Below, piece by piece: positions 7,351 to 16,374 of a stretch of 64,000 nucleotides of DNA. How positions within the stretch are numbered: position 1 is the first letter of the stretch; every line of letters starts with the position of its first letter. The stretch comes from Berkiella_A sp963976875 (GTDB taxonomy: Bacteria > Pseudomonadota > Gammaproteobacteria > Berkiellales > Berkiellaceae), in contig CAXBML010000005.1 of assembly GCA_963976875.1 (NCBI GenBank), forward strand, positions 1 to 64,000, given 5' to 3'. The position numbers were made by a program, and so were the translations under genes. The notes under the pieces are model-generated. The model did not search any database and had not been told where the DNA came from. It saw only the letters and a program-made list of their open reading frames with translations.

Positions 7351-9042
7351 TTAGTCTATTAATCTTTCCATTGTATTTAAAATATACGGATTGTTTGGGC
7401 TGATAATTAAAGCTTGATTCCATATTTCTTTCGCGGCTTTAAAGTTTTTCATTTTCCACAATACTTCACCTAAATGCGCCGCGATTTCAGGGTCAGGCAC
7501 TATTCTGGAAGCTTGTTGTAAAGAAGAGAGTGCTTTATCCATTTTCCCCATTTTATACTCTAGCCAACCCATGCTGTCTAAAATTGTTGGATTATTAGGT
7601 GATAGTTTTAAAGCTCTGGTTAGATGTTCATGTGCTTCAGTATATCTTTTTGTGTGATTGGTCAGTAAATAGCCTAATGCATTTAAAGCGTCCACATGAT
7701 TGGGGTACTGGACTAAAATATGTTTTAAGTCCGTTTCCGCTAAATCTAGTTTGTTCAATTGGGTTGACACTAAGCTTCTTGCGTATCGAAGCTCTAGATC
7801 ATTTGGCGCTAGTTTGACCGCAGTATTCAGTTTATCCAGAGCTTTAATGGCTTGCTTTGATTGATTTAAAATCTCAATCTCGGTCATCAGCAAACGTTTT
7901 TTGTCGTTAGCATTTTGACTTTGGGCTCGGGATAAAACAATTAATGCTTCATCGTATTGTTTATCTTGACTTAATAGCACACTGGCTCTAACTTGTGATA
8001 ATACATGAAAGGGTCCAGTCAACACTTGCTTGAACCATTCAATTGCTTCCTTTGGCTTTTGTTCTATTTCAGCAATGCGCGCTAAAAAATAATGTGCAAT
8101 ATCTTTACTTTCTGAATGCTGTTTCAGTGTTTTTAATAGTGTACTAGATTCATCATACCATTCTGCTTGCATGGAAAATTTAGCCAGTTGAAGTGTTTCT
8201 GAAGGTTTCAACTTAAAGTCACTGGATATTTTTCGTAAAACTTTTTTACCTTCCGCATCGAATTGTTGATTGACCAAAAATTGTAAATAGTAACTATTGA
8301 TATCTAACCTATCAGTACGTTTGGCCATTTTATCTAAAAAAGATTTTGCCTTGGGGACTTGCTGTAAAGCGACTAAGTTTTTAGAATATAGTTGAATGCT
8401 ATCAATGGCATTAGGATTTTTGCGTAGTGCTTTTCGGCTATAGACTAAAGCCTCTTGCGGCTTGGCCCCAGACAGCAAAATTTCACCCAAAGCGAGTTCT
8501 GCGGAGTAACTAGATTTCTTTTTAGTCATTAAATCTAAAGCTTTGATCAATTCTGCACGTTCTTCTTTGTCAGGTAACTGCTGATTTAATAGTAAGAAAT
8601 GCTGATGTGCTTGTGTGGGGTTAATTATTTGTAGTTGTGTTAAGAAAGGGACAGCCTTGCTGGCCTGCAATAATCTTAAGTGTATAGCCGCCATTGTTAT
8701 TTGGGCTTCTAAGTTTTTTTGTGCAAGTTTTGCCCATAATGCTGCAGGCTCTAAGGCAATTTCCAGTGAAGCAGTGCTTAAAGCTATTTCAGTTGCTCTT
8801 TTAGCAACATTTGGATCTTGGGTTTGTTTCGCTGCAGCGATATAATTCGCCAGCGCGACATCAGGTTGAGTTCTTTTGATAGCCAACTCAGCTGCTAGCA
8901 TTTGATAAAGACTTTCAGCCGGAATAGGTCGATTTTTTTGGGTTACAGGCTTACTGTGGTTAATTGCAGAGGCCGTGGGAGCAGCAATAGCTGTCCAAGA
9001 TGTAATGAGTAGTATAGATAAAGATGCAGCAGCCTGTTTCAT
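7351..9042 (-). CDS. Exported tetratricopeptide-repeat protein (PA4667-like position)
   Basis: 563 residues: signal peptide (MKQAAASLSILLITSWTAIA), then TPR units over most of the length. The clearest are near the C-terminus, such as DALNALGYLLTNHTKRYTEAHEHL-type, TILDSMGWLEYKMGKMDKAL and AAHLGEVLWKMKNFKAAKEI. It is predicted periplasmic and a protein-interaction scaffold. In Pseudomonas a TPR protein lies at the same place between lolB and hemA, so this is probably its orthologue; its molecular role is not established. Starts at ATG with AAGGA six bases upstream and is divergent from hemA. Confidence 0.85.
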   Translation of the reverse strand: MKQAAASLSILLITSWTAIAAPTASAINHSKPVTQKNRPIPAESLYQMLAAELAIKRTQPDVALANYIAAAKQTQDPNVAKRATEIALSTASLEIALEPAALWAKLAQKNLEAQITMAAIHLRLLQASKAVPFLTQLQIINPTQAHQHFLLLNQQLPDKEERAELIKALDLMTKKKSSYSAELALGEILLSGAKPQEALVYSRKALRKNPNAIDSIQLYSKNLVALQQVPKAKSFLDKMAKRTDRLDINSYYLQFLVNQQFDAEGKKVLRKISSDFKLKPSETLQLAKFSMQAEWYDESSTLLKTLKQHSESKDIAHYFLARIAEIEQKPKEAIEWFKQVLTGPFHVLSQVRASVLLSQDKQYDEALIVLSRAQSQNANDKKRLLMTEIEILNQSKQAIKALDKLNTAVKLAPNDLELRYARSLVSTQLNKLDLAETDLKHILVQYPNHVDALNALGYLLTNHTKRYTEAHEHLTRALKLSPNNPTILDSMGWLEYKMGKMDKALSSLQQASRIVPDPEIAAHLGEVLWKMKNFKAAKEIWNQALIISPNNPYILNTMERLID

Positions 9043-9184
9043 GAGATATCCTTAAAACTTAGCACTTCCATTGGGGGTGCTCATATGTCGTTTAACTAAG
9101 TCCTACTACTTAATCGGCATCCTGGCGGAAAACGTAAGCAAAATTTGAGTTGCTGATAAACAAAACTGTAAAAGAGGAGCTTGT

Positions 9185-10453
9185 GTGCTTGTTGCAATTG
9201 GCGTCAGCCATAAAACCGCCCCAATAGAAGTGCGAGAGAAGTTGGCATTTTTTCCAGATAAGATAAATCAGGCTTTAACAGATTTGGTGGCACAGACCGC
9301 TTTAGTAGAGGCCGTATTGTTATCTACTTGTAACCGCACGGAAATATATGGCAGGGTTAGAGCGCAAGACTTCCAATCTAATACTTTTCAATCGAGTGAT
9401 ATATTGGAATGGTGGCAGGGATTTCATCCCGTTACTCAATCTTTAGAGTCAACATCCTATTATCATTTATCCGGTGACTTAGTTGTGAGGCATTTGATGC
9501 GTTTAGCCTGTGGTCTAGATTCATTGGCTTTAGGGGAAACGCAAATATTAGGTCAATTGAAGAAAGCGTATCAGCACTCAAAGCAACAGGGGGCCATTGG
9601 GCGAATTTTATCTCAAACTTTTGAGACCAGCTTTTCGGTTGCCAAAAAAATCCGCACGCAAACAGAAATAGCAAAACATCCGACTTCAATTTCTTATTTA
9701 TCTGTTTTAATGGCGAAGCGTATTTTTTCAGATCTAAGCACAGCGCGTGTTTTGTTGTTAGGGGCTGGCGAGAATATTCAGGATTTGATTCCTCATCTAA
9801 AAGCGCAACAAATTGAAAATATTACAATTACAAATCGAACCTTTGATAATGCAGGCAAACTTGCAGCATCATTTGGTTTGCAGGCACGTCCGTTTATAGA
9901 GCTTGAAGATTGTATTGCCAGTGCTGATATTGTCATTACCTCAACGTATAGTGACGAACGCTTAATTGATTACAATTTGGTCAAACAAGCTTTAAAAGGT
10001 CAGAAGCACAGACCCATGTTAATGCTGGACTTAGGTGTGCCCAGAGATATTGATGAAAATGTTAAGCAACATCAAGATGTCTATTTGTATTCTATTGATA
10101 ATCTAACAGCCATTGCAGATGAAAATAAAACTTCACGTAAAAAAGCGGCGGAAGAGGCTGAAAAATTGATAGCCTATGAATCTTGTGCTTTTACGGCTAA
10201 ACTGCACGCGAATAACCATAACCATATAATATTAAGTATGCGAGAAAGAGCTGAGTTGACTAAACAAAATGCAATCAACCAAGCTAAAAAACAGTTGCAA
10301 AATGGACAGATGCCCGAACAGGTTATTGAAAATTTAGCCTATACATTAACGAACCAGTTGTTACATGAACCTACCGTCAAAATGAAAAAAGCCTTAATGA
10401 CTCAAGATGAGGCTATGATCGAGACATTTAAACAAATTTTTGGTGTAAAATAA
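9185..10453 (+). CDS. hemA: Glutamyl-tRNA reductase
   Basis: 422 residues, normal length. It reduces glutamyl-tRNA to glutamate-1-semialdehyde with NADPH, the first committed step of tetrapyrrole synthesis by the C5 route. It shows the N-terminal GVSHKTAPIEVREKL, catalytic Cys49 in LSTCNRTEIY, ALGETQILGQLKKAY and an NADPH fold beginning RVLLLGAGENIQDL. The start is GTG, with AGGAG five bases upstream, giving the family's N-terminus. prfA begins two bases after its stop, so hemA-prfA-prmC form an operon as in many gammaproteobacteria. Confidence 0.97.
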   Translation: MLVAIGVSHKTAPIEVREKLAFFPDKINQALTDLVAQTALVEAVLLSTCNRTEIYGRVRAQDFQSNTFQSSDILEWWQGFHPVTQSLESTSYYHLSGDLVVRHLMRLACGLDSLALGETQILGQLKKAYQHSKQQGAIGRILSQTFETSFSVAKKIRTQTEIAKHPTSISYLSVLMAKRIFSDLSTARVLLLGAGENIQDLIPHLKAQQIENITITNRTFDNAGKLAASFGLQARPFIELEDCIASADIVITSTYSDERLIDYNLVKQALKGQKHRPMLMLDLGVPRDIDENVKQHQDVYLYSIDNLTAIADENKTSRKKAAEEAEKLIAYESCAFTAKLHANNHNHIILSMRERAELTKQNAINQAKKQLQNGQMPEQVIENLAYTLTNQLLHEPTVKMKKALMTQDEAMIETFKQIFGVK

Positions 10454-10455
10454 GT

Positions 10456-11541
10456 ATGAAACAATCCATTCAATTAAAGCTTGAGGCTTTACTCGATCGC
10501 CATGATGAAGTGAGTGCGCTATTATCCGATTCAGAGGTTATTCAAAATCAGAATAGATTTCGAGATTTATCTAAAGAGTATAGTGAGTTGATGCCTTTAG
10601 TGGAGGTATTTAAAGCTTATCGTAAGAATGTCGAGTCCCTTGAATCGGCAAAATCTATGCTAGCAGAAGAAGCGGATGCGGAGCTAAAAGAGTTAGCAGA
10701 GGATGAAATAAAGGATCTACAAAAAGAGCTAATTCTCATCGAAGGACAATTGCAGATTTTATTATTACCGACCGACCCTGATGACAGCAAAAACGTCTAT
10801 TTAGAAATTAGAGCCGGAACCGGCGGGAATGAAGCGGCTATTTTTACAGGCGATTTATTTAGAATGTATAGTCGGTTTGCAGAAACCAAAGGCTGGAAAG
10901 TAGAAATACTTAGCCAAAACGTCTCTGAAACAGGTGGCTTTAAAGAAATTATTGCTCGTATTGTTGGGCAGGAAGTTTTTAGCACCTTAAAATTTGAGTC
11001 AGGAGCCCACCGTGTTCAACGTGTACCTGTCACCGAATCACAGGGTCGTATTCATACTTCAGCTTGTACGGTTGCCGTTATGCCTGAGGCAGAAGAAGTA
11101 GAAGGGGTAGAAGTCGCAACACAGGATTTGCGTATTGATACATACAGGGCATCTGGTGCCGGTGGACAGCATGTTAATAAAACAGATTCTGCGGTTCGAT
11201 TAACCCATTTACCATCAGGGATTGTTGTTGAGTGTCAGGATGAGCGTTCTCAGCATAAAAATAAAGCGAAAGCGATGGCTTTATTAAAAACCAAGTTGCT
11301 TAACGTTGAGAAAGAAGCGCAAGAAAAAGAATTATCAACCACCCGCAAGTCTTTAGTCGGTTCGGGTGACCGCTCTGAGCGTATTCGTACCTATAATTAT
11401 CCACAAGGCAGAGTCACCGATCATAGAATTAATCTGACGTTATACAAGCTGCAAGAAATCATGGAAGGACAGGTAGATGAAATTATTATTCCATTACGCG
11501 AAGAGCATCAAGCTGATTTGCTAGCGCAATTAGCAGACTAG
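10456..11541 (+). CDS. prfA: Peptide chain release factor 1
   Basis: 361 residues (E. coli 360). RF1 reads UAA and UAG and triggers peptide release. It shows the stop-codon tripeptide region as PVT (VPVTESQGRIHTSACTV) and the catalytic GGQ at about 236-238 in SGAGGQHVNKTDSAVRL. The GGQ glutamine is the substrate of PrmC, encoded next. Starts two bases after hemA with little Shine-Dalgarno, suggesting translational coupling. Confidence 0.97.
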   Translation: MKQSIQLKLEALLDRHDEVSALLSDSEVIQNQNRFRDLSKEYSELMPLVEVFKAYRKNVESLESAKSMLAEEADAELKELAEDEIKDLQKELILIEGQLQILLLPTDPDDSKNVYLEIRAGTGGNEAAIFTGDLFRMYSRFAETKGWKVEILSQNVSETGGFKEIIARIVGQEVFSTLKFESGAHRVQRVPVTESQGRIHTSACTVAVMPEAEEVEGVEVATQDLRIDTYRASGAGGQHVNKTDSAVRLTHLPSGIVVECQDERSQHKNKAKAMALLKTKLLNVEKEAQEKELSTTRKSLVGSGDRSERIRTYNYPQGRVTDHRINLTLYKLQEIMEGQVDEIIIPLREEHQADLLAQLAD

Positions 11542-11548
11542 AATTATT

Positions 11549-12385
11549 ATGCCTACGATTAAAGAAAGTCTTGCTTGGGGAGCTGCAAAACTAGAGATAG
11601 AGGACGCTCAACAAGTCGGCTTTGAAGTGAGCTTTCTGTTGTGTCATGTTTTAGAAGTTGAGAGAAGTTATTTAATTACGTGGCCTGAAAAGGAAATATC
11701 AGAAAAACAGTTTTCTCAATATCAGCAGCTTATTTCGTTGCGCAGCACAGGTAAACCTGTAGCCTATATTCTAGGCCAGCAGGAATTTTGGTCAATGTCA
11801 TTTAAAGTTACAGAACATACCCTGATTCCCAGAGCGGATACAGAAGTTTTGGTTGAAGCCGTATTGGCGCAACTCCCCAGCACTGCGCAACAAATATTAG
11901 AGCTGGGGACGGGGACTGGCGCGATTGCTTGTGCTTTGGCTTCTGAGCGAAAATTATGGAGTATTATAGCAACCGATATGAGCGAGGGTGCCTTAGCGGT
12001 TGCGCAATATAACATTCAAAAATTGGGTTTTAAAAATATTCAACTTTTGGCAAGTAATTGGTTTAAAAATGTATCTCCGCAACAATTTGATGCCATTGTC
12101 AGTAATCCACCCTATGTAGAATCAAATTCAGTACACCTATCTGAAGGCACTCGTTTTGAGCCTCAATCGGCATTAATATCAGGCCAAGATGGTTTGGATG
12201 ATATTCGTATTATTATTGCGCAAGCAAAAACCTATTTAAAACCAAGTGGGTTTTTGTTTTTGGAACATGGGTTTGAGCAAGCAGAAGCGGTAGCGGAATT
12301 ATTTTTGCAAGATGGATATGAGAATATTCAGAACATCAAAGATTATGCAGGCTGCACCAGAGTCAGTTTTGCGTCTCGCCTTTAA
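11549..12385 (+). CDS. prmC: Release factor glutamine N5-methyltransferase
   Basis: 278 residues. It methylates the GGQ glutamine of RF1 and RF2 using S-adenosylmethionine. Helical N-terminal domain (about 1-85), then a Rossmann methyltransferase domain with SAM loop ELGTGTGAIA (118-127), ATDMS, and the substrate-binding NPPY at 186-189. It lies seven bases after prfA, its substrate's gene. Its stop codon overlaps that of the converging M48 peptidase gene. Confidence 0.96.
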   Translation: MPTIKESLAWGAAKLEIEDAQQVGFEVSFLLCHVLEVERSYLITWPEKEISEKQFSQYQQLISLRSTGKPVAYILGQQEFWSMSFKVTEHTLIPRADTEVLVEAVLAQLPSTAQQILELGTGTGAIACALASERKLWSIIATDMSEGALAVAQYNIQKLGFKNIQLLASNWFKNVSPQQFDAIVSNPPYVESNSVHLSEGTRFEPQSALISGQDGLDDIRIIIAQAKTYLKPSGFLFLEHGFEQAEAVAELFLQDGYENIQNIKDYAGCTRVSFASRL

Positions 12386-13452
12386 AATTTAAAGGGCTTT
12401 TTTTCCTGACAAATATTTTGCAGGGCTTGCCATTCTTTGGCTGTTAGGCTCGGCTTGGGGCTAAGCACCTGATTGTATTGCTTGATTTTTTCCATGCGTT
12501 CTTGGCTTGGTGGGTGTGTGGAAACATACTTAAAATATTTTTCGATATCGCGACTATCAGCGTTAAGACGGTTAAAAAAAGAAATTAACCCGTCAGCACT
12601 TATGTTGGCTTGATTCAACAGTTGTGTTCCTATTTTATCGGCTTCAAACTCATATTTTCTGGAGTAAGAGAAGTTAATCATTTTGACCCCAAAATCTGGA
12701 CTGGTACCAAAAGCTGCGCTGATAATAACCCCCATACCTATTTCTGTAATAAGTCCAGCCGTTGGGTGATGCTGAAGGCTGTGCGCCATTTCATGCGCCA
12801 GAACGCCAGCCACTTCATCAGGAGATTCGGCTGAATCAATTAACCCTTTTGCTAATACAATATGAAATCCTGGTACCGAGAAAGCGTTAACAAAATTAAA
12901 ATCTACAACTTGTATGTCAAAATCTTCTTCAATATCCTGGTTTCGAGATAATTCAAGAGTGAGTTTTTTGAGTGCTTGAACACCGGGTTTATTTGTACAA
13001 ATATTTTTATCGGCTGCAACAGATGATACCACCCACTGTCCTAAATGATCATCCCAAGACTGTGGTATTTTTTTTGCTAACCAAGGGGCATAGTAAGGAA
13101 CACCCCAGACAGTTAGACCCAGAATGGCAATAATACATCCTGTAACGATAAATAAAATTCTCCACGGGTGATGTACGTGGGATACATTAATGTTTTTATT
13201 AGGAACATGTTGAACAATCGCCCTATAGACAGTTATATCTTCAACAATTAGTCGAGCAGCTTCTTGTTGTGTTGAGCTAAATACAGCCGCTTTATTTTCG
13301 TGGGGACGCTCTAAAATGATGAGCGTATCAAAATTCCAGGTTAGAGTTCCTTCTGCTGTTTCTAGTATAATGGCATGGTCGTCAAGCGTACAATGAATGA
13401 TGTGCGCTTGACTCGAAAGACCATCAAAATATTTTGCTGAAATCATATTCAT
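12382..13452 (-). CDS. Membrane-anchored M48-family metallopeptidase
   Basis: 356 residues. About 95 N-terminal residues precede one transmembrane segment (about 98-120, WRILFIVTGCIIAILGLTVW), followed by the M48 peptidase domain with zinc motif HEMAH at about 220-224 and the downstream third ligand in EFEADKIG. M48 enzymes of this kind (BepA/YfgC, LoiP) act in envelope quality control; this one's substrate is unknown. It lies four bases after the DUF898 gene, a recurrent pairing in proteobacteria. The converging prmC and this gene share overlapping stop codons (12382-12385). Confidence 0.85.
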   Translation of the reverse strand: MNMISAKYFDGLSSQAHIIHCTLDDHAIILETAEGTLTWNFDTLIILERPHENKAAVFSSTQQEAARLIVEDITVYRAIVQHVPNKNINVSHVHHPWRILFIVTGCIIAILGLTVWGVPYYAPWLAKKIPQSWDDHLGQWVVSSVAADKNICTNKPGVQALKKLTLELSRNQDIEEDFDIQVVDFNFVNAFSVPGFHIVLAKGLIDSAESPDEVAGVLAHEMAHSLQHHPTAGLITEIGMGVIISAAFGTSPDFGVKMINFSYSRKYEFEADKIGTQLLNQANISADGLISFFNRLNADSRDIEKYFKYVSTHPPSQERMEKIKQYNQVLSPKPSLTAKEWQALQNICQEKKPFKF

Positions 13453-13456
13453 TATT

Positions 13457-14719
13457 TTAGAACAGGCTAATTCTTAAGTCTAAGAAGGCAAATAAACCTT
13501 CACCTGTTTTATATTTTTTCCCTGAGGCTTGTGAAATATTAGTATTCTCTAGATCACCAATTACTTTTACATGGCGCTGGAAAAACTTCTGTTTTCTATG
13601 CATGATAAACGGATAACCTAAACCTAGTGTACAAATCAAAATCAGGAGGTTAACAAAATAAAATCCAAATAATTGCTTGCCTGTCATACTGGTTTGAAAG
13701 CGAATATCACCCAAGGTTAAGTGGTTATATAATGCTCTATTGATAGCCGCTTTATATATACAGTGGATAAAAAATGCATATAGCAAAAATCCAACATATA
13801 TTACGAAGGCAATAACGACCACAATAGGCTGATTTTGCATTTGCGCAAGCTGTTCCGGAGAAATACCACCTAAAGAAAAATAGCCTATCACGCCCATTAC
13901 AATCAGACTCATAATAAATAAAAATCCAAGACCCAGATAAACAAGAAATAAGTTAAAATAAGGGAGGCCATTGAGCTGTCCTGTTTGATCACCAAATTGT
14001 ATACGTTTCATTTTGTATCGCAGCAGTAACAAATCAGCAAAAGGTTTCCATAAAAATGCTGTAAAAACCATTAGCCCCACATGAAGGAACCCCATAAATC
14101 CGTACCATAATGCGGAGCCATTGAGGTGGGCTCTAATACCACGCCACTGTAGTCTAGCTGCGCGGTAGCGTAAGGCTTGGAATTTTGCGACAAAAGGTAA
14201 AAAAGCAAAAAAGAAAAATAGATATATAAAGTAAACGCTAAAAAAAACTTTTACATCGTCAGGCATTTCTGCTGACTCATTCATTTCGCCAGATACTTGG
14301 TTTGCTATATCGGTTAAAGAGGTAGCATTGTCAACGCTTGGCACTTGCTCTGCCAATGGTTTAGGATTTTGGTCTATTGAAGGTATTTCATCAGGTGTTT
14401 GTTTTTGTGATTGGTTTAAGGTTGCTTCAGCTTCCGCAGTGAAGACCTGTACTTTGTAAGCTGACCAGAAAAAAGGAATGCTGACAATCAGCATCAAAAT
14501 CAGAGCTTTAACAAATCCCCAAAATAGCTCTCCACCGTAACCTGTGTATTCAAAACGATCTTTATTCAAAGAAAAACAGCTGGTCAGATACCGTCTAACA
14601 CGTGTTTTCCCCCAAAATCGATAAATGCCCAGTGTAATAATACTCAGCAATACATTGACTATCCAAATCTTATAGATTTGACCTACCTTGGCGTCATATT
14701 CGAATTCATTGGTTTGCAT
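13457..14719 (-). CDS. YjgN/DUF898 polytopic inner-membrane protein
   Basis: 420 residues with about eight hydrophobic segments. The N-terminal YKIWIVNVLLSIITLGIYRFWGKTRVRRYL and the related GKQLFGFYFVNLLILICTLGLGYPFI near the end match the repeated hallmark of DUF898 proteins (E. coli YjgN). A hydrophilic loop of about 70 residues rich in Pro, Gln and Glu (about 92-150) lies between segments two and three. The function of the family is unknown. It is cotranscribed with the M48 peptidase that follows, suggesting a joint envelope role. Confidence 0.82.
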   Translation of the reverse strand: MQTNEFEYDAKVGQIYKIWIVNVLLSIITLGIYRFWGKTRVRRYLTSCFSLNKDRFEYTGYGGELFWGFVKALILMLIVSIPFFWSAYKVQVFTAEAEATLNQSQKQTPDEIPSIDQNPKPLAEQVPSVDNATSLTDIANQVSGEMNESAEMPDDVKVFFSVYFIYLFFFFAFLPFVAKFQALRYRAARLQWRGIRAHLNGSALWYGFMGFLHVGLMVFTAFLWKPFADLLLLRYKMKRIQFGDQTGQLNGLPYFNLFLVYLGLGFLFIMSLIVMGVIGYFSLGGISPEQLAQMQNQPIVVVIAFVIYVGFLLYAFFIHCIYKAAINRALYNHLTLGDIRFQTSMTGKQLFGFYFVNLLILICTLGLGYPFIMHRKQKFFQRHVKVIGDLENTNISQASGKKYKTGEGLFAFLDLRISLF

Positions 14720-14838
14720 GATATAGACCTAAATAATATTGAATGATTTATATTTATAGTCTGTGTATCGGGCTTGACGTTATAAGCTTTAATTTTTGCT
14801 AGGTGGTGAAAATTCATACAGTTAGTATTTTTGCTTGA

Positions 14839-14864
14839 GTCATGCCTACATCGGCAGGCATGAC
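14839..14864. other. Hairpin in the gatB/DUF898 gap
   Basis: GTCATGCC (14839-14846) and GGCATGAC (14857-14864) make a perfect eight-pair stem with a ten-base loop, about 40 bases downstream of the gatB stop. No T run follows on the minus strand, so an intrinsic terminator is not proven; it may stabilise the gatB mRNA end. Confidence 0.35.
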
Positions 14865-14905
14865 CAAAAATTGTTCTAGCAGAAGTGGTCAGAGAGAATG
14901 GGATG

Positions 14906-16357
14906 TTATTTCAATTTGTCTTTTAAAATATCATTGACCTGTTTAGGATTGGCTTTTCCTTTACTGGCTTTCATAACTTGGCCAACAAAAAAACCAAACA
15001 TTTTATCTTTGCCTTGGCGGAATTGCTCGACTTGCCCAGGATGTGTCGCGATTATTTCATCCACCATCGCTTCTATCTCAGATGAGTCTGTAACTTGCTT
15101 TAAACCTTTCTTGTCAATGAGCGCATCTACCGTTCCCTCATGTGCCCATAAATCTTCAAATAAAGATTTTGCAATTTTTCCTGAAATAGTATTATCGGAA
15201 ATGCGCGATAATAACTGTGCCAAAGTTTCGCTGCTAATAGGGCTGTCTATAATGCTAAGATTGGCTTTGCTTAAAGCGCCCATTAGCGATCCCATAACCC
15301 AGTTAGCTGTTAATTTGGGATCAATTTGGGTCGAAGCTTGATGCTGCAATGTCGATTCAAAATAATGAGCAAGATCGCGGTTTTGGGTTAAGTATCTTGC
15401 ATCATATGGGGTGAGTTTATATTCGTCTTGAAAGCGTTGACATTTTTCTGTTGGTAGTTCAGGCAGCGTGGATTGTATACGGGCGATATAGTCATCAGTC
15501 AATACGATCGGTAATAAATCTGGATCTGGGAAGTAGCGGTAATCATTGGCTTCCTCTTTTGAGCGCATGGGCCTGGTTTCTTGTTTGATAGAATCATACA
15601 AGCGTGTTTGTTGTACAACTTCATGGCCACTTTCGATGAGTTCAATTTGTCTTTGGACTTCAAAGCGAATGGCTTGGTCAACAAAACGAAATGAATTAAT
15701 ATTTTTCATTTCTGTTCGAGTACCCAGTTCTGTTTGCCCCTTCGGTCGTATAGAGATATTGACGTCACAGCGAAATGATCCCTCAGCCATATTGCCATCG
15801 CAAATATCCAAATACCGTACAAGCGCATGAATGGACTTGAGATAGGCTACAGCTTCTTCAGGGGAGCGCATGTCAGGTTCTGAGACAATTTCAAGTAAAG
15901 GGGTTCCTGCTCGGTTTAAATCTATGCCCGACTGATTATGAAAATCTTCATGTAGAGATTTTCCGGCATCTTCTTCTAAGTGGGCACGCATAATACCAAT
16001 ACGCTTCACTGAGTTTTCATCATTTTCATCGATCTGGATATCAAGATAGCCAGAATGGACAATCGGAAGTTCAAACTGACTGATTTGATAGCCTTTAGGT
16101 AAATCAGGATAAAAATAGTTTTTTCGATCAAATACGGAACGTTTGGCAATCTTACAGCCTGTTGCCAGACCAAATTTAACAGCTTTTTCAACAACGGCTT
16201 CATTTAATACCGGCAAGACACCCGGAAATCCAAGATCAATGGCGCAGGCTTGCTCATTAGGCGTAGCGCCGAATTGAGTCGACGCACCAGAGAAAATTTT
16301 AGACTTAGTATTGAGCTGAGCATGGATCTCTAGTCCAATCACAACTTCCCATTGCAT
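14906..16357 (-). CDS. gatB: Asp/Glu-tRNA amidotransferase subunit B
   Basis: 483 residues from ATG 16357, beginning MQWEVVIGLEIHAQLNTKSK, the family signature. It carries the GatB kinase-like domain (about 1-290, with AGTPLLEIVSEPDMRSPEEA and RCDVNISIRPKG) and a C-terminal YqeY-like helical tail that grips tRNA. It phosphorylates Glu- or Asp-tRNA for amidation by GatA. The frame is open 17 codons further upstream, but that would overlap gatA; ATG 16357 has AGGAG at good spacing. Last gene of gatC-gatA-gatB. Confidence 0.97.
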   Translation of the reverse strand: MQWEVVIGLEIHAQLNTKSKIFSGASTQFGATPNEQACAIDLGFPGVLPVLNEAVVEKAVKFGLATGCKIAKRSVFDRKNYFYPDLPKGYQISQFELPIVHSGYLDIQIDENDENSVKRIGIMRAHLEEDAGKSLHEDFHNQSGIDLNRAGTPLLEIVSEPDMRSPEEAVAYLKSIHALVRYLDICDGNMAEGSFRCDVNISIRPKGQTELGTRTEMKNINSFRFVDQAIRFEVQRQIELIESGHEVVQQTRLYDSIKQETRPMRSKEEANDYRYFPDPDLLPIVLTDDYIARIQSTLPELPTEKCQRFQDEYKLTPYDARYLTQNRDLAHYFESTLQHQASTQIDPKLTANWVMGSLMGALSKANLSIIDSPISSETLAQLLSRISDNTISGKIAKSLFEDLWAHEGTVDALIDKKGLKQVTDSSEIEAMVDEIIATHPGQVEQFRQGKDKMFGFFVGQVMKASKGKANPKQVNDILKDKLK

Positions 16358-16374
16358 AATATACTCTCCTGATT

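Noticed and set aside
14898..15341. 147-codon frame antisense to gatB
   Set aside because: It is a shadow of gatB on the other strand with no start signal.
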